A stretch of DNA of 64,000 nt from Streptomyces sp. CC208A (GTDB lineage Bacteria; Actinomycetota; Actinomycetes; Streptomycetales; Streptomycetaceae). Position 1 is the stretch's first letter, and every line of letters begins with the position of its first letter. Below the pieces are notes generated by a model, which was not told the DNA's origin, searched no databases, and saw only the letters and a list, made by a program, of their open reading frames with translations. Shown here in pieces: positions 15,631 to 24,108 of this stretch. The position numbers and the translations under genes were made by a program. The DNA is taken from positions 1 through 64,000 of the forward strand of contig NZ_JASCXN010000029.1 in the NCBI RefSeq assembly GCF_030010625.1, written 5' to 3'.

Positions 15631-17037
15631 ATGGCTGCCCGTACGAAAACCGCCAAGGACCGTCCGTCCTACCGCTGCACCGAGTGCGGCTGGCAGACGG
15701 CCAAGTGGCTCGGCCGCTGCCCCGAGTGCCAGGCATGGGGGACGGTCGAGGAGTACGGCGCGCCCGCCGTCCGGACCACCGCCGCCGGCCGGGTCTCCAC
15801 CGCCGCCCTCCCCATCGGCCAGGTCGACGGCCGGCAGGCGACCGCCCGCTCGACCGGCGTCGACGAGCTGGACCGGGTCCTGGGAGGCGGTCTGGTGCCG
15901 GGCGCGGTCGTGCTGCTCGCGGGCGAGCCGGGCGTCGGCAAGTCCACGCTGCTCCTTGACGTGGCGGCGAAGGCGGCCAGCGACGAGCACCGCACGCTGT
16001 ACGTGACGGGCGAGGAGTCCGCCAGCCAGGTCCGGCTCCGCGCGGACCGGATCAACGCGCTCAGCGACCACCTGTACCTGGCGGCGGAGACCGACCTGTC
16101 GGCGGTCCTCGGCCATCTGGACGCGGTCAAGCCCTCGCTGCTGATCCTGGACTCGGTGCAGACCGTCGCCTCGCCGGAGATCGACGGCGCCCCCGGCGGC
16201 ATGGCGCAGGTCCGCGAGGTCGCGGGCGCGCTGATCCGGGCCTCCAAGGAGCGCGGGATGTCGACGCTGCTCGTCGGCCACGTCACGAAGGACGGGGCGA
16301 TCGCCGGTCCCCGGCTCCTGGAGCACCTGGTGGACGTCGTCCTGCACTTCGAGGGCGACCGGCACGCGCGTCTGCGGCTGGTCCGGGGCGTGAAGAACCG
16401 GTACGGGGCGACGGACGAGGTCGGCTGCTTCGAGCTGCACGACGAAGGGATCACCGGGCTCGCCGACCCGTCCGGGCTGTTCCTGACCCGCCGTGACGTG
16501 GCCGTGCCGGGCACCTGCCTCACCGTCACCCTGGAGGGCCGCCGGCCGCTGGTCGCCGAGGTGCAGGCGCTGACCGTGGACTCGCAGATCCCGTCCCCGC
16601 GCCGGACCACCTCCGGCCTGGAGACCTCCCGGGTCTCGATGATGCTGGCGGTCCTGGAGCAGCGGGGCCGGATCAGCGCGCTCGGCAAGCGGGACATCTA
16701 CAGCGCCACCGTGGGCGGCGTGAAGCTCTCCGAGCCCGCCGCCGACCTGGCCATCGCGCTCGCCCTGGCCTCCGCCGCGAGCGACACCCCGCTGCCGAAG
16801 AACCTGGTCGCGATCGGAGAGGTCGGCCTCGCGGGCGAGGTGCGGCGGGTCACCGGCGTACAGCGCCGTCTCGCCGAGGCGCACCGCCTGGGCTTCACCC
16901 ACGCCCTGGTCCCCGGCGACCCGGGGAAGGTGCCGCCGGGCATGAAGGTGACAGAGGTCGCGGACATGGGCGACGCCCTGCGAGTGCTGCCGCGCAGCAA
17001 GCGCGCGGAGCGGCGGACGGAGGAGGCCGGGGGCTGA
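15631..17037 (+). CDS. radA: DNA repair protein RadA (Sms)
   Basis: 468 residues. RadA is a RecA-like ATPase that helps process recombination intermediates. The N-terminal zinc finger is CTEC...CPEC (C16, C19, C30, C33). Walker A is GEPGVGKS (98-105), the RadA-specific KNRYG motif (usually KNRFG) is at 255-259, and the C-terminal Lon-protease-like domain runs from about 275 to 440 (GVKLSEPAADLAIALALASA). The ATG at 15631 is fixed by TACGGT (15618-15623) ending 7 nt upstream, a leaderless start. radA precedes disA in many Gram-positives; here they are 499 bp apart, separated by tandem repeats. Confidence 0.96.
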   Translation: MAARTKTAKDRPSYRCTECGWQTAKWLGRCPECQAWGTVEEYGAPAVRTTAAGRVSTAALPIGQVDGRQATARSTGVDELDRVLGGGLVPGAVVLLAGEPGVGKSTLLLDVAAKAASDEHRTLYVTGEESASQVRLRADRINALSDHLYLAAETDLSAVLGHLDAVKPSLLILDSVQTVASPEIDGAPGGMAQVREVAGALIRASKERGMSTLLVGHVTKDGAIAGPRLLEHLVDVVLHFEGDRHARLRLVRGVKNRYGATDEVGCFELHDEGITGLADPSGLFLTRRDVAVPGTCLTVTLEGRRPLVAEVQALTVDSQIPSPRRTTSGLETSRVSMMLAVLEQRGRISALGKRDIYSATVGGVKLSEPAADLAIALALASAASDTPLPKNLVAIGEVGLAGEVRRVTGVQRRLAEAHRLGFTHALVPGDPGKVPPGMKVTEVADMGDALRVLPRSKRAERRTEEAGG

Positions 17038-17536
17038 GGGGAGGAGTCAGGGGGCTGAACGGACCCCCGTGGCGAAGCGGCTCGGAGCCGGCTGCGGAAC
17101 GGTTTCGGGGCGGTCGGGAGACGGCTCCGGGCGGGCGTGAGCAGGTTCCGGGACGGGCGTGAGCAGGTTCCGGGACGGGCGTGAGCAGGTTCCGGGACGG
17201 GCGTGAGCAGGTTCCGGGACGGGCGTGAGCAGGTTCCGGGACGGGCGTGAGCAGGTTCCGGGACGGGCGAAAGGCGGCGGCCGGATCGGCCGCGGGGCGG
17301 TTCGGGACCGACCGCGGAACGGCCCCGGGGGCGGTTCCGGCCGCGCGTGCGGGAGGTACCCCGTAGGGCGGTGAAGGGGTAGGCGGACGGTCGGGCGGGT
17401 AGGGCGGATCGCGACCGGGTCGTCCCGGCGGGCGCCCGTCCGGAGCAGCCGGAACCGGCGTGCGGCCCAGGGCGGCGGGGCGGTGTCGTTAGACTTTGCC
17501 CTGGTCTCGCCCATCCGTACGAGCCGGAGGAGTGCA
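17038..17536. other. Long radA-disA spacer with minisatellite
   Basis: 499 bp without a gene. It contains six perfect copies of a 22-bp unit (17137-17268), flanked on both sides by diverged fragments of the same motif (GGTTTCGGGGCGGTCGGGAG before, GGTTCGGGACCGACC after). A TAGACT box at 17490-17495 is a plausible -10 of the disA promoter. Confidence 0.7.
17137..17268 (+). repeat. 22-bp tandem repeat, six perfect copies
   Basis: The unit starts GTGAGCAGGTTCCGGGACGG and is repeated without a mismatch at 17137, 17159, 17181, 17203, 17225 and 17247. There are no spacers between copies, so it is a minisatellite and not a CRISPR array. The 22-bp length is close to two helical turns. Each copy contains GTTCCGGGAC, a near-palindrome. 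Perfect identity suggests recent expansion. Confidence 0.95.
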
Positions 17537-18661
17537 GTGGCAGCCAAGGACGGGGCAGCAGCTCCTGGAAAGTCCGGCGCGGGCTCCGGCAACGAAGCGC
17601 TGATGCGCGCGGCCCTGAGCGCGGTCGCGCCCGGCACCGCCCTGCGCGACGGCCTGGAGCGCATCCTCCGGGGCAACACCGGCGGTCTGATCGTCCTCGG
17701 CATGGACAAGACGGTCGATTCGATGTGCACCGGCGGCTTCGTGATCGACGTCGAGTTCACCGCCACGCGCCTGCGCGAGCTGTGCAAGCTCGACGGGGCG
17801 CTCGTCCTCGACAAGGACATCTCCAAGATCCACCGGGCCGGCGTGCAGCTGGTCCCGGACGCCTCCATCCCCACCGAGGAGACCGGTACCCGGCACCGCA
17901 CCGCGGACCGGGTCTCCAAGCAGTGCAACTTCCCCGTCGTCTCCGTCTCGCAGTCGATGCGCCTGATCGCGCTGTACGTGAACGGCGAGCGGCGGGTCCT
18001 GGAGGAGTCGGCGGCCATCCTGTCCCGGGCCAACCAGGCGCTCGCGACCCTGGAGCGGTACAAGCTCCGCCTCGACGAGGTGGCCGGCACGCTCTCCGCC
18101 CTGGAGATCGAGGACCTGGTGACCGTCCGGGACGTCACCGCCGTCGCCCAGCGCCTGGAGATGGTCCGCCGGATCGCCACCGAGATCGCGGAGTACGTGG
18201 TCGAGCTCGGCACCGACGGCCGGCTCCTCTCGCTCCAGCTCGACGAGCTGATCGCGGGCGTGGAGCCGGAGCGCGAACTGGTGATCCGGGACTACGTGCC
18301 GGAGCCGACGGCGAAGCGTTCCCGCACGGTCGCGGAGGCGCTGACCGAGCTGGACGCGCTGACCCACACCGAGCTCCTCGAACTGCCCGTCGTGGCGCGG
18401 GCCCTGGGCTACAGCGGCTCGCCCGAGACCCTCGACTCGGCCGTCTCCCCGCGCGGTTACCGGCTCCTCGCCAAGGTGCCGCGGCTGCCTGGCGCGATCA
18501 TCGAGCGTCTGGTGGAGCACTTCGGCGGGCTGCAGAAGCTCCTCGCCGCGAGCGTGGACGACCTCCAGACCGTGGACGGCGTCGGCGAGGCCAGGGCGCG
18601 CAGCGTCCGCGAGGGCCTGTCGCGCCTGGCGGAGTCGTCGATCCTGGAGCGGTACGTCTGA
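17537..18661 (+). CDS. disA: Diadenylate cyclase DisA (DNA integrity scanning protein)
   Basis: 374 residues. It makes cyclic di-AMP from two ATP and scans DNA for branched structures. The DAC domain has the DGA motif at 86-88 (LDGALVLD) and RHR at 119-121 (GTRHRTADR). A central helical linker follows, and the C-terminal helix-hairpin-helix DNA-binding domain ends the protein (LQTVDGVGEARARSV). GTG17537 follows GGAGGAGTGCA, the best ribosome-binding site nearby. c-di-AMP in streptomycetes governs osmotic balance and development, which fits the osmoprotectant transporter elsewhere in the window, though no direct link is shown. Confidence 0.96.
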   Translation: MAAKDGAAAPGKSGAGSGNEALMRAALSAVAPGTALRDGLERILRGNTGGLIVLGMDKTVDSMCTGGFVIDVEFTATRLRELCKLDGALVLDKDISKIHRAGVQLVPDASIPTEETGTRHRTADRVSKQCNFPVVSVSQSMRLIALYVNGERRVLEESAAILSRANQALATLERYKLRLDEVAGTLSALEIEDLVTVRDVTAVAQRLEMVRRIATEIAEYVVELGTDGRLLSLQLDELIAGVEPERELVIRDYVPEPTAKRSRTVAEALTELDALTHTELLELPVVARALGYSGSPETLDSAVSPRGYRLLAKVPRLPGAIIERLVEHFGGLQKLLAASVDDLQTVDGVGEARARSVREGLSRLAESSILERYV

Positions 18662-18663
18662 TC

Positions 18664-18740
18664 AGCCCTTGCCCCTGGATCGGTCCTTGGGTCAGTCCTT
18701 GGGGCAGCCTTTGGGCCAGTCCTTGGGGCAGTCCTCGGGT
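18664..18740 (+). repeat. Degenerate short tandem repeat after disA
   Basis: Variants of GTCCTTGGGTCA / GTCCTTGGGGCA recur about every 17 bp from the disA stop to the end of the convergent gene: at about 18689, 18699, 18717, 18728 and 18743. They lie exactly in the terminator position and may have expanded from it. No clean hairpin is visible. Confidence 0.6.
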
Positions 18741-19663
18741 CAGTCCTTGGCGAGGGTGAACGGCGCCGCGACGACCTTGCCTCCGGACACGGACGCCTCC
18801 ACCAGGTAGTTGCCCGGGCCCGCCTCGCCCGCGGGGGCGGTGGCGCACCGCGGGGCGCTGCGCCTGCGGTCCCACTCCACGGTGTGGGTGATCGTGGTGT
18901 GCGCGGGGATCTTCAGGAGCACCGGGTCGCCGGCGCTCGGACAATCGTCGGAGGCCCACAGCCGGCCGGTCTGCGGATCGCTGATCGTCAGCACCGCGTT
19001 GCGGGGGCCGAGGTCGGCCTTGCAGTCGGTGCCCGAGGTGTTCTCGGCCACGAGGTGGAAGCGGGGCTTCTCGCCGGGCTCGTACTCGAGCTTGGCGCTG
19101 CGCAGCGTGAACTCCAGCGATCCGGCGGGGCAGTTCGGAAGCGGCGAGTCGGCCGGGACGCGCTGTCCTGCGCCGTTGCCCGCGCCCCCGTCGCCGCCCG
19201 CGCCGTCGGTGTCGCCGTTCTTCCCCGCCGTACCGGAACCCTCCGTGCTGGAACCCTCCGTGCTGGAACCCTCCGTGCCGGAACCGGTCGTACCCGAACC
19301 GGCCGTGGCGGAGCCGCCGGAATCCGCGCCCCCGCCCGTACCGGAACCGGAACCGGAGCCGGAGGTGCCGCCCGAGCCCGAGCCCGCGGCCCCGTCATCG
19401 GAGTCTCCGGAGTCGTCCGACTCGTCGCGGCCGCCCGGCTGTTGGCTGATGGCCTCGCCGGTTCCGGAGGGGCCGGGGGTGATGGAGGGCGCGGGGGACG
19501 AGCCGTTGGCGGCGTCGTTCGTCTTCTTCCCGCCGCCGTCACCGGAGGTGAGAGCCCACACGGTGAGCAGGGCGAGGAGCACGATCAGGCACAGCGCGAC
19601 CGCCCTCCGTCGCCAGTAGATGGTGGAGGGAAGCGGCCCGACCGGATTGCGCAAAGATCCCAC
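18740..19663 (-). CDS. Membrane-anchored protein with Ser/Gly-rich linker, function unknown
   Basis: 307 residues. A short cytoplasmic start (VGSLRNPVGPLPSTIYWRRR) leads into one membrane helix (AVALCLIVLLALLTVWAL). After it comes a low-complexity linker of about 125 residues rich in Gly, Ser, Thr and acidic residues, including repeated GTEGSSTEGSSTEG, and then a globular extracytoplasmic domain of about 120 residues with four cysteines (LPNCPAG, GTDCKAD, SDDCPSA, PRCATA). I chose the GTG at 19663 because TAAGGT ends 7 nt upstream, giving a leaderless start; a GTG at 19741 is in frame but has only a weak site. The family occurs between disA and mutY in streptomycetes. Confidence 0.8.
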   Translation of the reverse strand: MGSLRNPVGPLPSTIYWRRRAVALCLIVLLALLTVWALTSGDGGGKKTNDAANGSSPAPSITPGPSGTGEAISQQPGGRDESDDSGDSDDGAAGSGSGGTSGSGSGSGTGGGADSGGSATAGSGTTGSGTEGSSTEGSSTEGSGTAGKNGDTDGAGGDGGAGNGAGQRVPADSPLPNCPAGSLEFTLRSAKLEYEPGEKPRFHLVAENTSGTDCKADLGPRNAVLTISDPQTGRLWASDDCPSAGDPVLLKIPAHTTITHTVEWDRRRSAPRCATAPAGEAGPGNYLVEASVSGGKVVAAPFTLAKD

Positions 19664-19889
19664 GCCCCGAACCTTACGAGAGATCCGGCCCAACTCCCGC
19701 CCCACCCGCCGCCCGAGAGGCCAAGTTTTGCCGATGATCACATCCCGCTCGCATTCCCGCGAGAGCGGGAACTCCCCCTGCGGCGGCCGGAAATCACCCC
19801 TCTCCGCATCTCTCTCCCCTTTTCGTCAGGCGCTCGTCGTCCCCCGGCGCCGGGCACGGCGGTCCGGATTCCGGTTAGCGTCATGCACC

Positions 19890-20567
19890 ATGGACAACCT
19901 CCTCGACCTCTCCGACCGTCTCTACCTCGACGTCCTCGGCTTCGCACACACCACACCGCACTGGTTCCAGTGGCTCGCGGAAGTCTGGACAGAGCTCGGA
20001 CTGCTGCTCTTCGGGGCGCTGTTCCTGGCCGGCTGGTGGCGCTCACGGACCGGATCGAGCCAGGCGATGACCCTCGCCCTCCTCGCCCCGCTCGCCACCG
20101 CCTTCGGATACGTGGTGAGCGAGGGCCTGAAGTCGCTGATCGACGAGGAACGTCCGTGCCGGGCCGTCGCGGGGGCGCCGGCCGCGCTCATCGACTGCCC
20201 CGTGTACGGCGACTGGTCCTTCCCCAGCAACCACTCGGCCATCGCCGGCGCCGCCGCCGTCGCGCTCGCCCTCTCCTGGCGCGGGATCGTCTGGCTGACC
20301 GTCCCCATGGCGATCCTCATGGCCTTCTCCCGCGTCTTCGTCGGCGTCCACTACCCGCACGACGTGACCGCGGGCCTGCTGATCGGCGGCCTCGTCGCCT
20401 TCGTGGCGGTCCGGGCCGGGCGTAAGCCGGTGTGCGCGCTGGTGGAGACGGCCCGCTCCAGCCGGAGCGCGGCGGTCGTGTGGTGCGCGGGAAGGGGGCC
20501 CGCGACCCCGGAACACACCTCCGCGCGCCCCGTGCGCCGTTCGCGGGCGCGTCACGGCGCGCGCTGA
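19890..20567 (+). CDS. PAP2-family (undecaprenyl-diphosphatase-like) membrane phosphatase
   Basis: 225 residues with five or six membrane segments. The three phosphatase motifs are present: KSLIDEERPCR, PSNHSA, and SRVFVGVHYPHDV, giving the catalytic His pair and Arg residues. Such enzymes dephosphorylate undecaprenyl diphosphate or phosphatidate at the outer face of the membrane; the exact substrate is not decidable here. The C-terminal 40 residues are basic and polar. The ATG at 19890 follows TTAGCGTCATGCACC with a possible -10 (TAGCGT) 8 nt upstream and no Shine-Dalgarno. It lies 33 bp before mutY, in the same direction. Confidence 0.88.
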   Translation: MDNLLDLSDRLYLDVLGFAHTTPHWFQWLAEVWTELGLLLFGALFLAGWWRSRTGSSQAMTLALLAPLATAFGYVVSEGLKSLIDEERPCRAVAGAPAALIDCPVYGDWSFPSNHSAIAGAAAVALALSWRGIVWLTVPMAILMAFSRVFVGVHYPHDVTAGLLIGGLVAFVAVRAGRKPVCALVETARSSRSAAVVWCAGRGPATPEHTSARPVRRSRARHGAR

Positions 20568-20600
20568 TCACTCCCCGGACGTGCCAGGATCGGAGGTGCC

Positions 20601-21608
20601 ATGACTTCCATCGATGCCCCCGCCTCCCTGTCCGTCCCCGCTGGTACGGCCCCGTCCGCAGCGAGCTCCGTCCCGGGCTCGTCCGTCGCCCCGGGCCCTG
20701 CGGCGGGCTCGTCCGTCACGGGCTCGTCCGTCGTCCCGGCCGAGCTGCACGGGCCGGTCCTCGCCTGGTTCGACCGGCACGCCCGTGACCTGCCCTGGCG
20801 CCGCCCCGAGGCCGGTGCCTGGGGCGTCATGGTCAGCGAGTTCATGCTCCAGCAGACGCCCGTCGTCCGGGTGCTCCCGGTGTACGAGCAGTGGCTGGCA
20901 CGCTGGCCTCGCCCGGCCGACCTGGCCGCCGAGCCGCCCGGCGAGGCCGTCCGCGCCTGGGGTCGGCTCGGCTACCCGCGCCGGGCCCTGCGGCTGCACG
21001 CGGCGGCCGTGGCCATAAGGGACCGGCACCAGGGTGACGTGCCGAGCGACCACGGGCAGCTCCTCGCCCTCCCCGGCATCGGCGAGTACACCGCCGCGGC
21101 CGTCGCCTCCTTCGCGTACGGGCAGCGCCACGCGGTCCTCGACACCAACGTGCGCCGGGTCCTCGCCCGCGCGGCGAGCGGCGTCCAGTACCCGCCGAAC
21201 GCCACCACCGCCGCCGAGCGGCGGCTCGCGCGCGCACTGCTCCCCGACGACGAGGGCACCGCGGCCCGCTGGGCCGCCGCCTCGATGGAGCTGGGCGCCC
21301 TGGTCTGCACGGCGAAGAACGAGGACTGCGCCCGCTGTCCGATCGCCGACCGGTGCAACTGGCTGCTCTCCGGCAAGCCCGCGCACGACGGCCCGCCGCG
21401 CCGCGGCCAGACGTACGCCGGCACCGACCGGCAGGTCCGCGGCCGGCTCCTCGCCGTCCTCCGCGACGCCCCCGGCCCCGTCCCCCAGTCCGCGCTCGAC
21501 GCCGTCTGGGACGAACCCGTCCAGCGCGGCCGGGCCCTCGACGGCCTGGTCTCGGACGGCCTGGTGGAACCGCTGGACGGCGGGCGGTATCGGCTCCCGC
21601 TGACCTGA
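20601..21608 (+). CDS. mutY: A/G-specific adenine glycosylase
   Basis: 335 residues. MutY removes adenine mispaired with 8-oxoguanine. The helix-hairpin-helix LPGIGEYTAAAV and the catalytic Asp in VLDTNVRRVLAR are present. The 4Fe-4S cluster ligands fit C-x6-C-x2-C-x5-C (CTAKNEDCARCPIADRC). The C-terminal MutT-like domain of E. coli MutY is missing, replaced by a short winged-helix-like end, common in actinobacteria. The first 45 residues are low complexity with GSSV repeats. ATG20601 follows GGAGGTGCC. Downstream lies the unusual inverted-repeat spacer. Confidence 0.94.
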   Translation: MTSIDAPASLSVPAGTAPSAASSVPGSSVAPGPAAGSSVTGSSVVPAELHGPVLAWFDRHARDLPWRRPEAGAWGVMVSEFMLQQTPVVRVLPVYEQWLARWPRPADLAAEPPGEAVRAWGRLGYPRRALRLHAAAVAIRDRHQGDVPSDHGQLLALPGIGEYTAAAVASFAYGQRHAVLDTNVRRVLARAASGVQYPPNATTAAERRLARALLPDDEGTAARWAAASMELGALVCTAKNEDCARCPIADRCNWLLSGKPAHDGPPRRGQTYAGTDRQVRGRLLAVLRDAPGPVPQSALDAVWDEPVQRGRALDGLVSDGLVEPLDGGRYRLPLT

Positions 21609-21785
21609 GGCGATTGGATCCGATATCCGCCGCTTGGATCCGATATCCCATATCCGGCATCCGATATCCCGAGGCCGGATCCCATGTCCGGGATATCGGA
21701 TCCAATCGCCTGGATCCAGTCCGTTGGATCCGATGTCCTGGATCCAACATCCCGGATCCGATGTCCTGGATCCGATCTCCCGGCT
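21608..21785. repeat. Low-GC inverted/direct repeat spacer after mutY
   Basis: The region is built from variants of TTGGATCCGATATCC and GGATCCGATGTCC. Arms at 21608-21628 and 21691-21711 are a perfect 21-bp inverted repeat. A second direct copy at 21634-21649 can pair instead with 21690-21705 (16 bp). GGATCC occurs about eight times and GATATC four times. GC content is visibly lower than in the genes on either side. It may act as the mutY terminator and separates mutY from the sigE promoter. No transposase or target duplication is associated. Confidence 0.85.
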
Positions 21786-21845
21786 GTTACACAACCGATG
21801 GGTAGCCGTGCGTCCACCGACGGCTGCCCCGCACAACCCCGTGAC

Positions 21846-21868
21846 AACCGCTCCGTAGCGTCGTCGTC
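21846..21868 (+). promoter_or_regulatory. Candidate sigma-E-dependent promoter of sigE
   Basis: AAC at 21846-21848 and CGTC at 21865-21868 are separated by 16 bp, matching the AAC-N16/17-CGTC pattern known for the Streptomyces SigE regulon. It lies about 45 bp before the sigE ATG, which fits the known autoregulation of sigE. Confidence 0.65.
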
Positions 21869-21912
21869 GACACGGAGAACAAGCAGGTCACGGGGATGCG
21901 GAGGCGGCTGGG

Positions 21913-22509
21913 ATGAGCCAGGGCGAGGTGCTCGACTTCGAGGAGTACGTACGCACACGGCAGGACGCGCTGCTGCGCAGCGCCCGCCGGCTCGTCCCGG
22001 ATCCGGTCGACGCGCAGGACCTGCTGCAGACGGCCCTGGTCCGGACGTACGGCCGGTGGGACGGGATCGCGGACAAGTCGCTGGCCGACGCGTACCTGCG
22101 CCGGGTCATGATCAACACGCGGACGGAGTGGTGGCGGGCACGCCGCCTGGAGGAGGTGCCCACCGAGCAGCTTCCGGACGCGAGCGTGGAGGACGCGACC
22201 GAGCAGCACGCCGACCGGGCCCTGCTCATGGACATCCTGAAGGTGCTGGCGCCCAAGCAGCGCAGCGTCGTGGTGCTGCGGCACTGGGAGCAGATGAGCA
22301 CGGAGGAGACGGCTGCGGCGCTCGGCATGTCGACCGGTACGGTGAAGTCCACGCTCCACCGCGCGCTCGCCCGGCTCCGCCAGGAGCTGGAGAGCCGCGA
22401 TCTGAACGCCCTCGCCCTGGGGCGGCCCGGGGAGCGGACCGGTGGACAGCGGTCGGCTGCGGCGGCCGTGCGAGGTGACGAGGGAGGGCACCAGCGGTGC
22501 GCGGCCTAG
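21913..22509 (+). CDS. sigE: ECF RNA polymerase sigma factor SigE
   Basis: 198 residues. SigE directs genes for envelope integrity in streptomycetes. The sequence is close to the S. coelicolor protein as I remember it, from FEEYVRTRQDALLRSARRLVPDPVDAQDLLQTALVRTYGRW-like blocks (landmarks EEYVRTRQDALLRSARRL and DAQDLLQTALVRTYGRW) to the region-4 helix-turn-helix STEETAAALGMSTGTVKSTLHRALARL. Region 2 and region 4 are complete. The C-terminus is about 20 residues longer than I recall for S. coelicolor. ATG21913 follows GGAGGCGG. Its end overlaps cseA by 13 bp. Confidence 0.95.
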   Translation: MSQGEVLDFEEYVRTRQDALLRSARRLVPDPVDAQDLLQTALVRTYGRWDGIADKSLADAYLRRVMINTRTEWWRARRLEEVPTEQLPDASVEDATEQHADRALLMDILKVLAPKQRSVVVLRHWEQMSTEETAAALGMSTGTVKSTLHRALARLRQELESRDLNALALGRPGERTGGQRSAAAAVRGDEGGHQRCAA

Positions 22510-23324
22510 ACGACGGCGAAGTCGACGACGCCAGAGACGCCGGAGACGCCGGAGACGCCGGAGACGCCAGAACCGGCGGCCCCTGGCCCAAGGACGGCGT
22601 CGGCGGGGACGGCGTGACCGGCGGTGGCCGGGGCGGGACGCCCTGGGGAACCGGTAGCACGGCGGCGGGTGTCACGGCGGTGGCCGGGCTCGCCGCCCTC
22701 GGTCTGTTCGTGGCCGCCTGTTCCACGGGCGGTACGGGCTCGCGCGACGAGGGCGCGGCGCGCGCCGACTCGACGACGGCCGCCGCCCCCACCCCGTCCA
22801 CCGCGGTCTCCGGTTCGGAGAAGGCGGTCGAGTGGGTGGATCCGATCGCGCTCCTCAAGGGCGATCCGAAGATCGGCGACCGCCTGAAGGCCGATCTGAA
22901 GCCCTGCGCGGCCGACGCGTACCCGGTGGACACCTCGTACGGCAACCTCACCGACGGCGCCGCGCCCGACGTGGTCGTCAATGTGATGACCTGCGGCGAC
23001 GCGGTCGGCATCGGTACGTACGTGTACCGCAAGCAGTCCGGCGGGGGCGCCTCCGCCGACGGCTACGAGAACGTGTTCATGGCCGAGGACGCGGCCGTCT
23101 TCGGCACGATCGACCGCGGCGAGCTGGTCGTGACGAAGCAGGTGTACGCGGAGAACGACCCGGTCGCGTACCCGTCGGGCGAGGACGTGCTCACGTACCG
23201 CTGGTCGGGGAGCCGGTTCGTCCAGCACGACTGGGTGCACAACGAGTACAGCCGGGCCGTCGGCGAGGTCGACGGGACCGCCGGACTGCCCCAGCCGGTG
23301 CCGGGCCGGTCCGACGCCGGCTGA
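22497..23324 (+). CDS. cseA: CseA lipoprotein, modulator of SigE signalling
   Basis: 275 residues. In S. coelicolor CseA is an extracytoplasmic lipoprotein that dampens sigE expression. The lipobox is FVAAC (LGLFVAACSTGG), followed by a Ser/Thr/Ala linker and a globular domain with two cysteines (KPCAAD, MTCGDA). Oddly, the lipobox cysteine is near residue 75 because an N-terminal extension contains a repeated DAGDAGDAGD segment encoded by 9-bp tandem repeats (about 22528-22570). The real start may be further downstream. The annotated GTG overlaps the end of sigE and follows GAGGGAGGG. Confidence 0.85.
   Translation: MRGLDDGEVDDARDAGDAGDAGDARTGGPWPKDGVGGDGVTGGGRGGTPWGTGSTAAGVTAVAGLAALGLFVAACSTGGTGSRDEGAARADSTTAAAPTPSTAVSGSEKAVEWVDPIALLKGDPKIGDRLKADLKPCAADAYPVDTSYGNLTDGAAPDVVVNVMTCGDAVGIGTYVYRKQSGGGASADGYENVFMAEDAAVFGTIDRGELVVTKQVYAENDPVAYPSGEDVLTYRWSGSRFVQHDWVHNEYSRAVGEVDGTAGLPQPVPGRSDAG
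22528..22572 (+). repeat. 9-bp tandem repeat inside the cseA 5-prime end
   Basis: GAGACGCCG is repeated four to five times with few changes, coding for the DAGDAGDAGD stretch. Such triplet-multiple repeats can change copy number without breaking the frame. Confidence 0.75.
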
Positions 23325-23394
23325 GCCCACCGCCGCCCACCGCCGCCTCCTCCCCCGCACGCACACCCCGCACCCACCACCGAAGGACCGCACG

Positions 23395-24105
23395 ATGGCC
23401 GAGACCCATGTCCTGTTCGTCGAGGACGACGACGTCATCCGTGAGGCCACCCAGCTCGCCCTGGAGCGGGACGGCTTCCGTGTCACCGCGATGCCCGACG
23501 GGCTCTCCGGCCTCGACGCCTTCCGCGCCCACCGGCCGGACATCGCGCTGCTCGACGTGATGCTGCCGGGCATGGACGGGGTGAGCCTGTGCCGCCGGAT
23601 CCGTGACGAGTCGACCGTGCCGGTGATCATGCTGTCGGCGCGCGCCGACTCCATCGACGTCGTCCTCGGCCTGGAGGCCGGGGCGGACGACTACGTGACC
23701 AAGCCCTTCGACGGCGCCGTGCTGATGGCCCGCATCCGGGCCGTGCTGCGCCGCTTCGGACACGCCGCCGGCAACGGGGCGGGCGCCGAGGCGGAGGGGC
23801 CGGGCGCCGACGGCGGCCTGCTGGTCTTCGGCGACGGGGACCTGGAGGTCGACACCGAGGGCATGGAGGTGCGCCGGGACGGCGAGCCGGTGGCGCTGAC
23901 GCCGACCGAGATGCGGCTGCTCCTGGAGTTCTCCTCCGCGCCGAACACCGTGCTCTCCCGCGACAAGCTCCTGGAGCGGGTCTGGGACTACGGCTGGGGC
24001 GGCGACACCCGGGTCGTCGACGTGCACGTGCAGCGACTGCGGGCCAAGATCGGCCAGGACCGGATCGAGACGGTCCGCGGCTTCGGCTACAAGCTCAGGG
24101 GCTGA
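23395..24105 (+). CDS. cseB: Response regulator CseB (OmpR/PhoB type)
   Basis: 236 residues. The receiver domain has the acidic pair EDDD at the N-terminus, the phosphorylated Asp in LLDVMLPGMDG, the Thr/Ser in MLSARAD and the Lys in VTKPF. The DNA-binding winged helix ends the protein (TPTEMRLLLEF, RVVDVHVQRLRAKI, TVRGFGYKL). In S. coelicolor CseB activates the sigE promoter on cell-wall damage, and the gene order sigE-cseA-cseB-cseC is the same here. The gap to cseA is 70 bp. The linker between the domains is enriched in Gly, Ala and Glu. Confidence 0.95.
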   Translation: MAETHVLFVEDDDVIREATQLALERDGFRVTAMPDGLSGLDAFRAHRPDIALLDVMLPGMDGVSLCRRIRDESTVPVIMLSARADSIDVVLGLEAGADDYVTKPFDGAVLMARIRAVLRRFGHAAGNGAGAEAEGPGADGGLLVFGDGDLEVDTEGMEVRRDGEPVALTPTEMRLLLEFSSAPNTVLSRDKLLERVWDYGWGGDTRVVDVHVQRLRAKIGQDRIETVRGFGYKLRG

Positions 24106-24108
24106 TCG

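Noticed and set aside
17137..17268. Possible CRISPR array
   Set aside because: The 22-bp units are directly adjacent without spacers, and no cas genes are near.
21608..21785. Insertion sequence or MITE with terminal inverted repeats
   Set aside because: No target-site duplication or transposase is seen, and the internal sequence is the same short repeat; a local repeat is the safer call.
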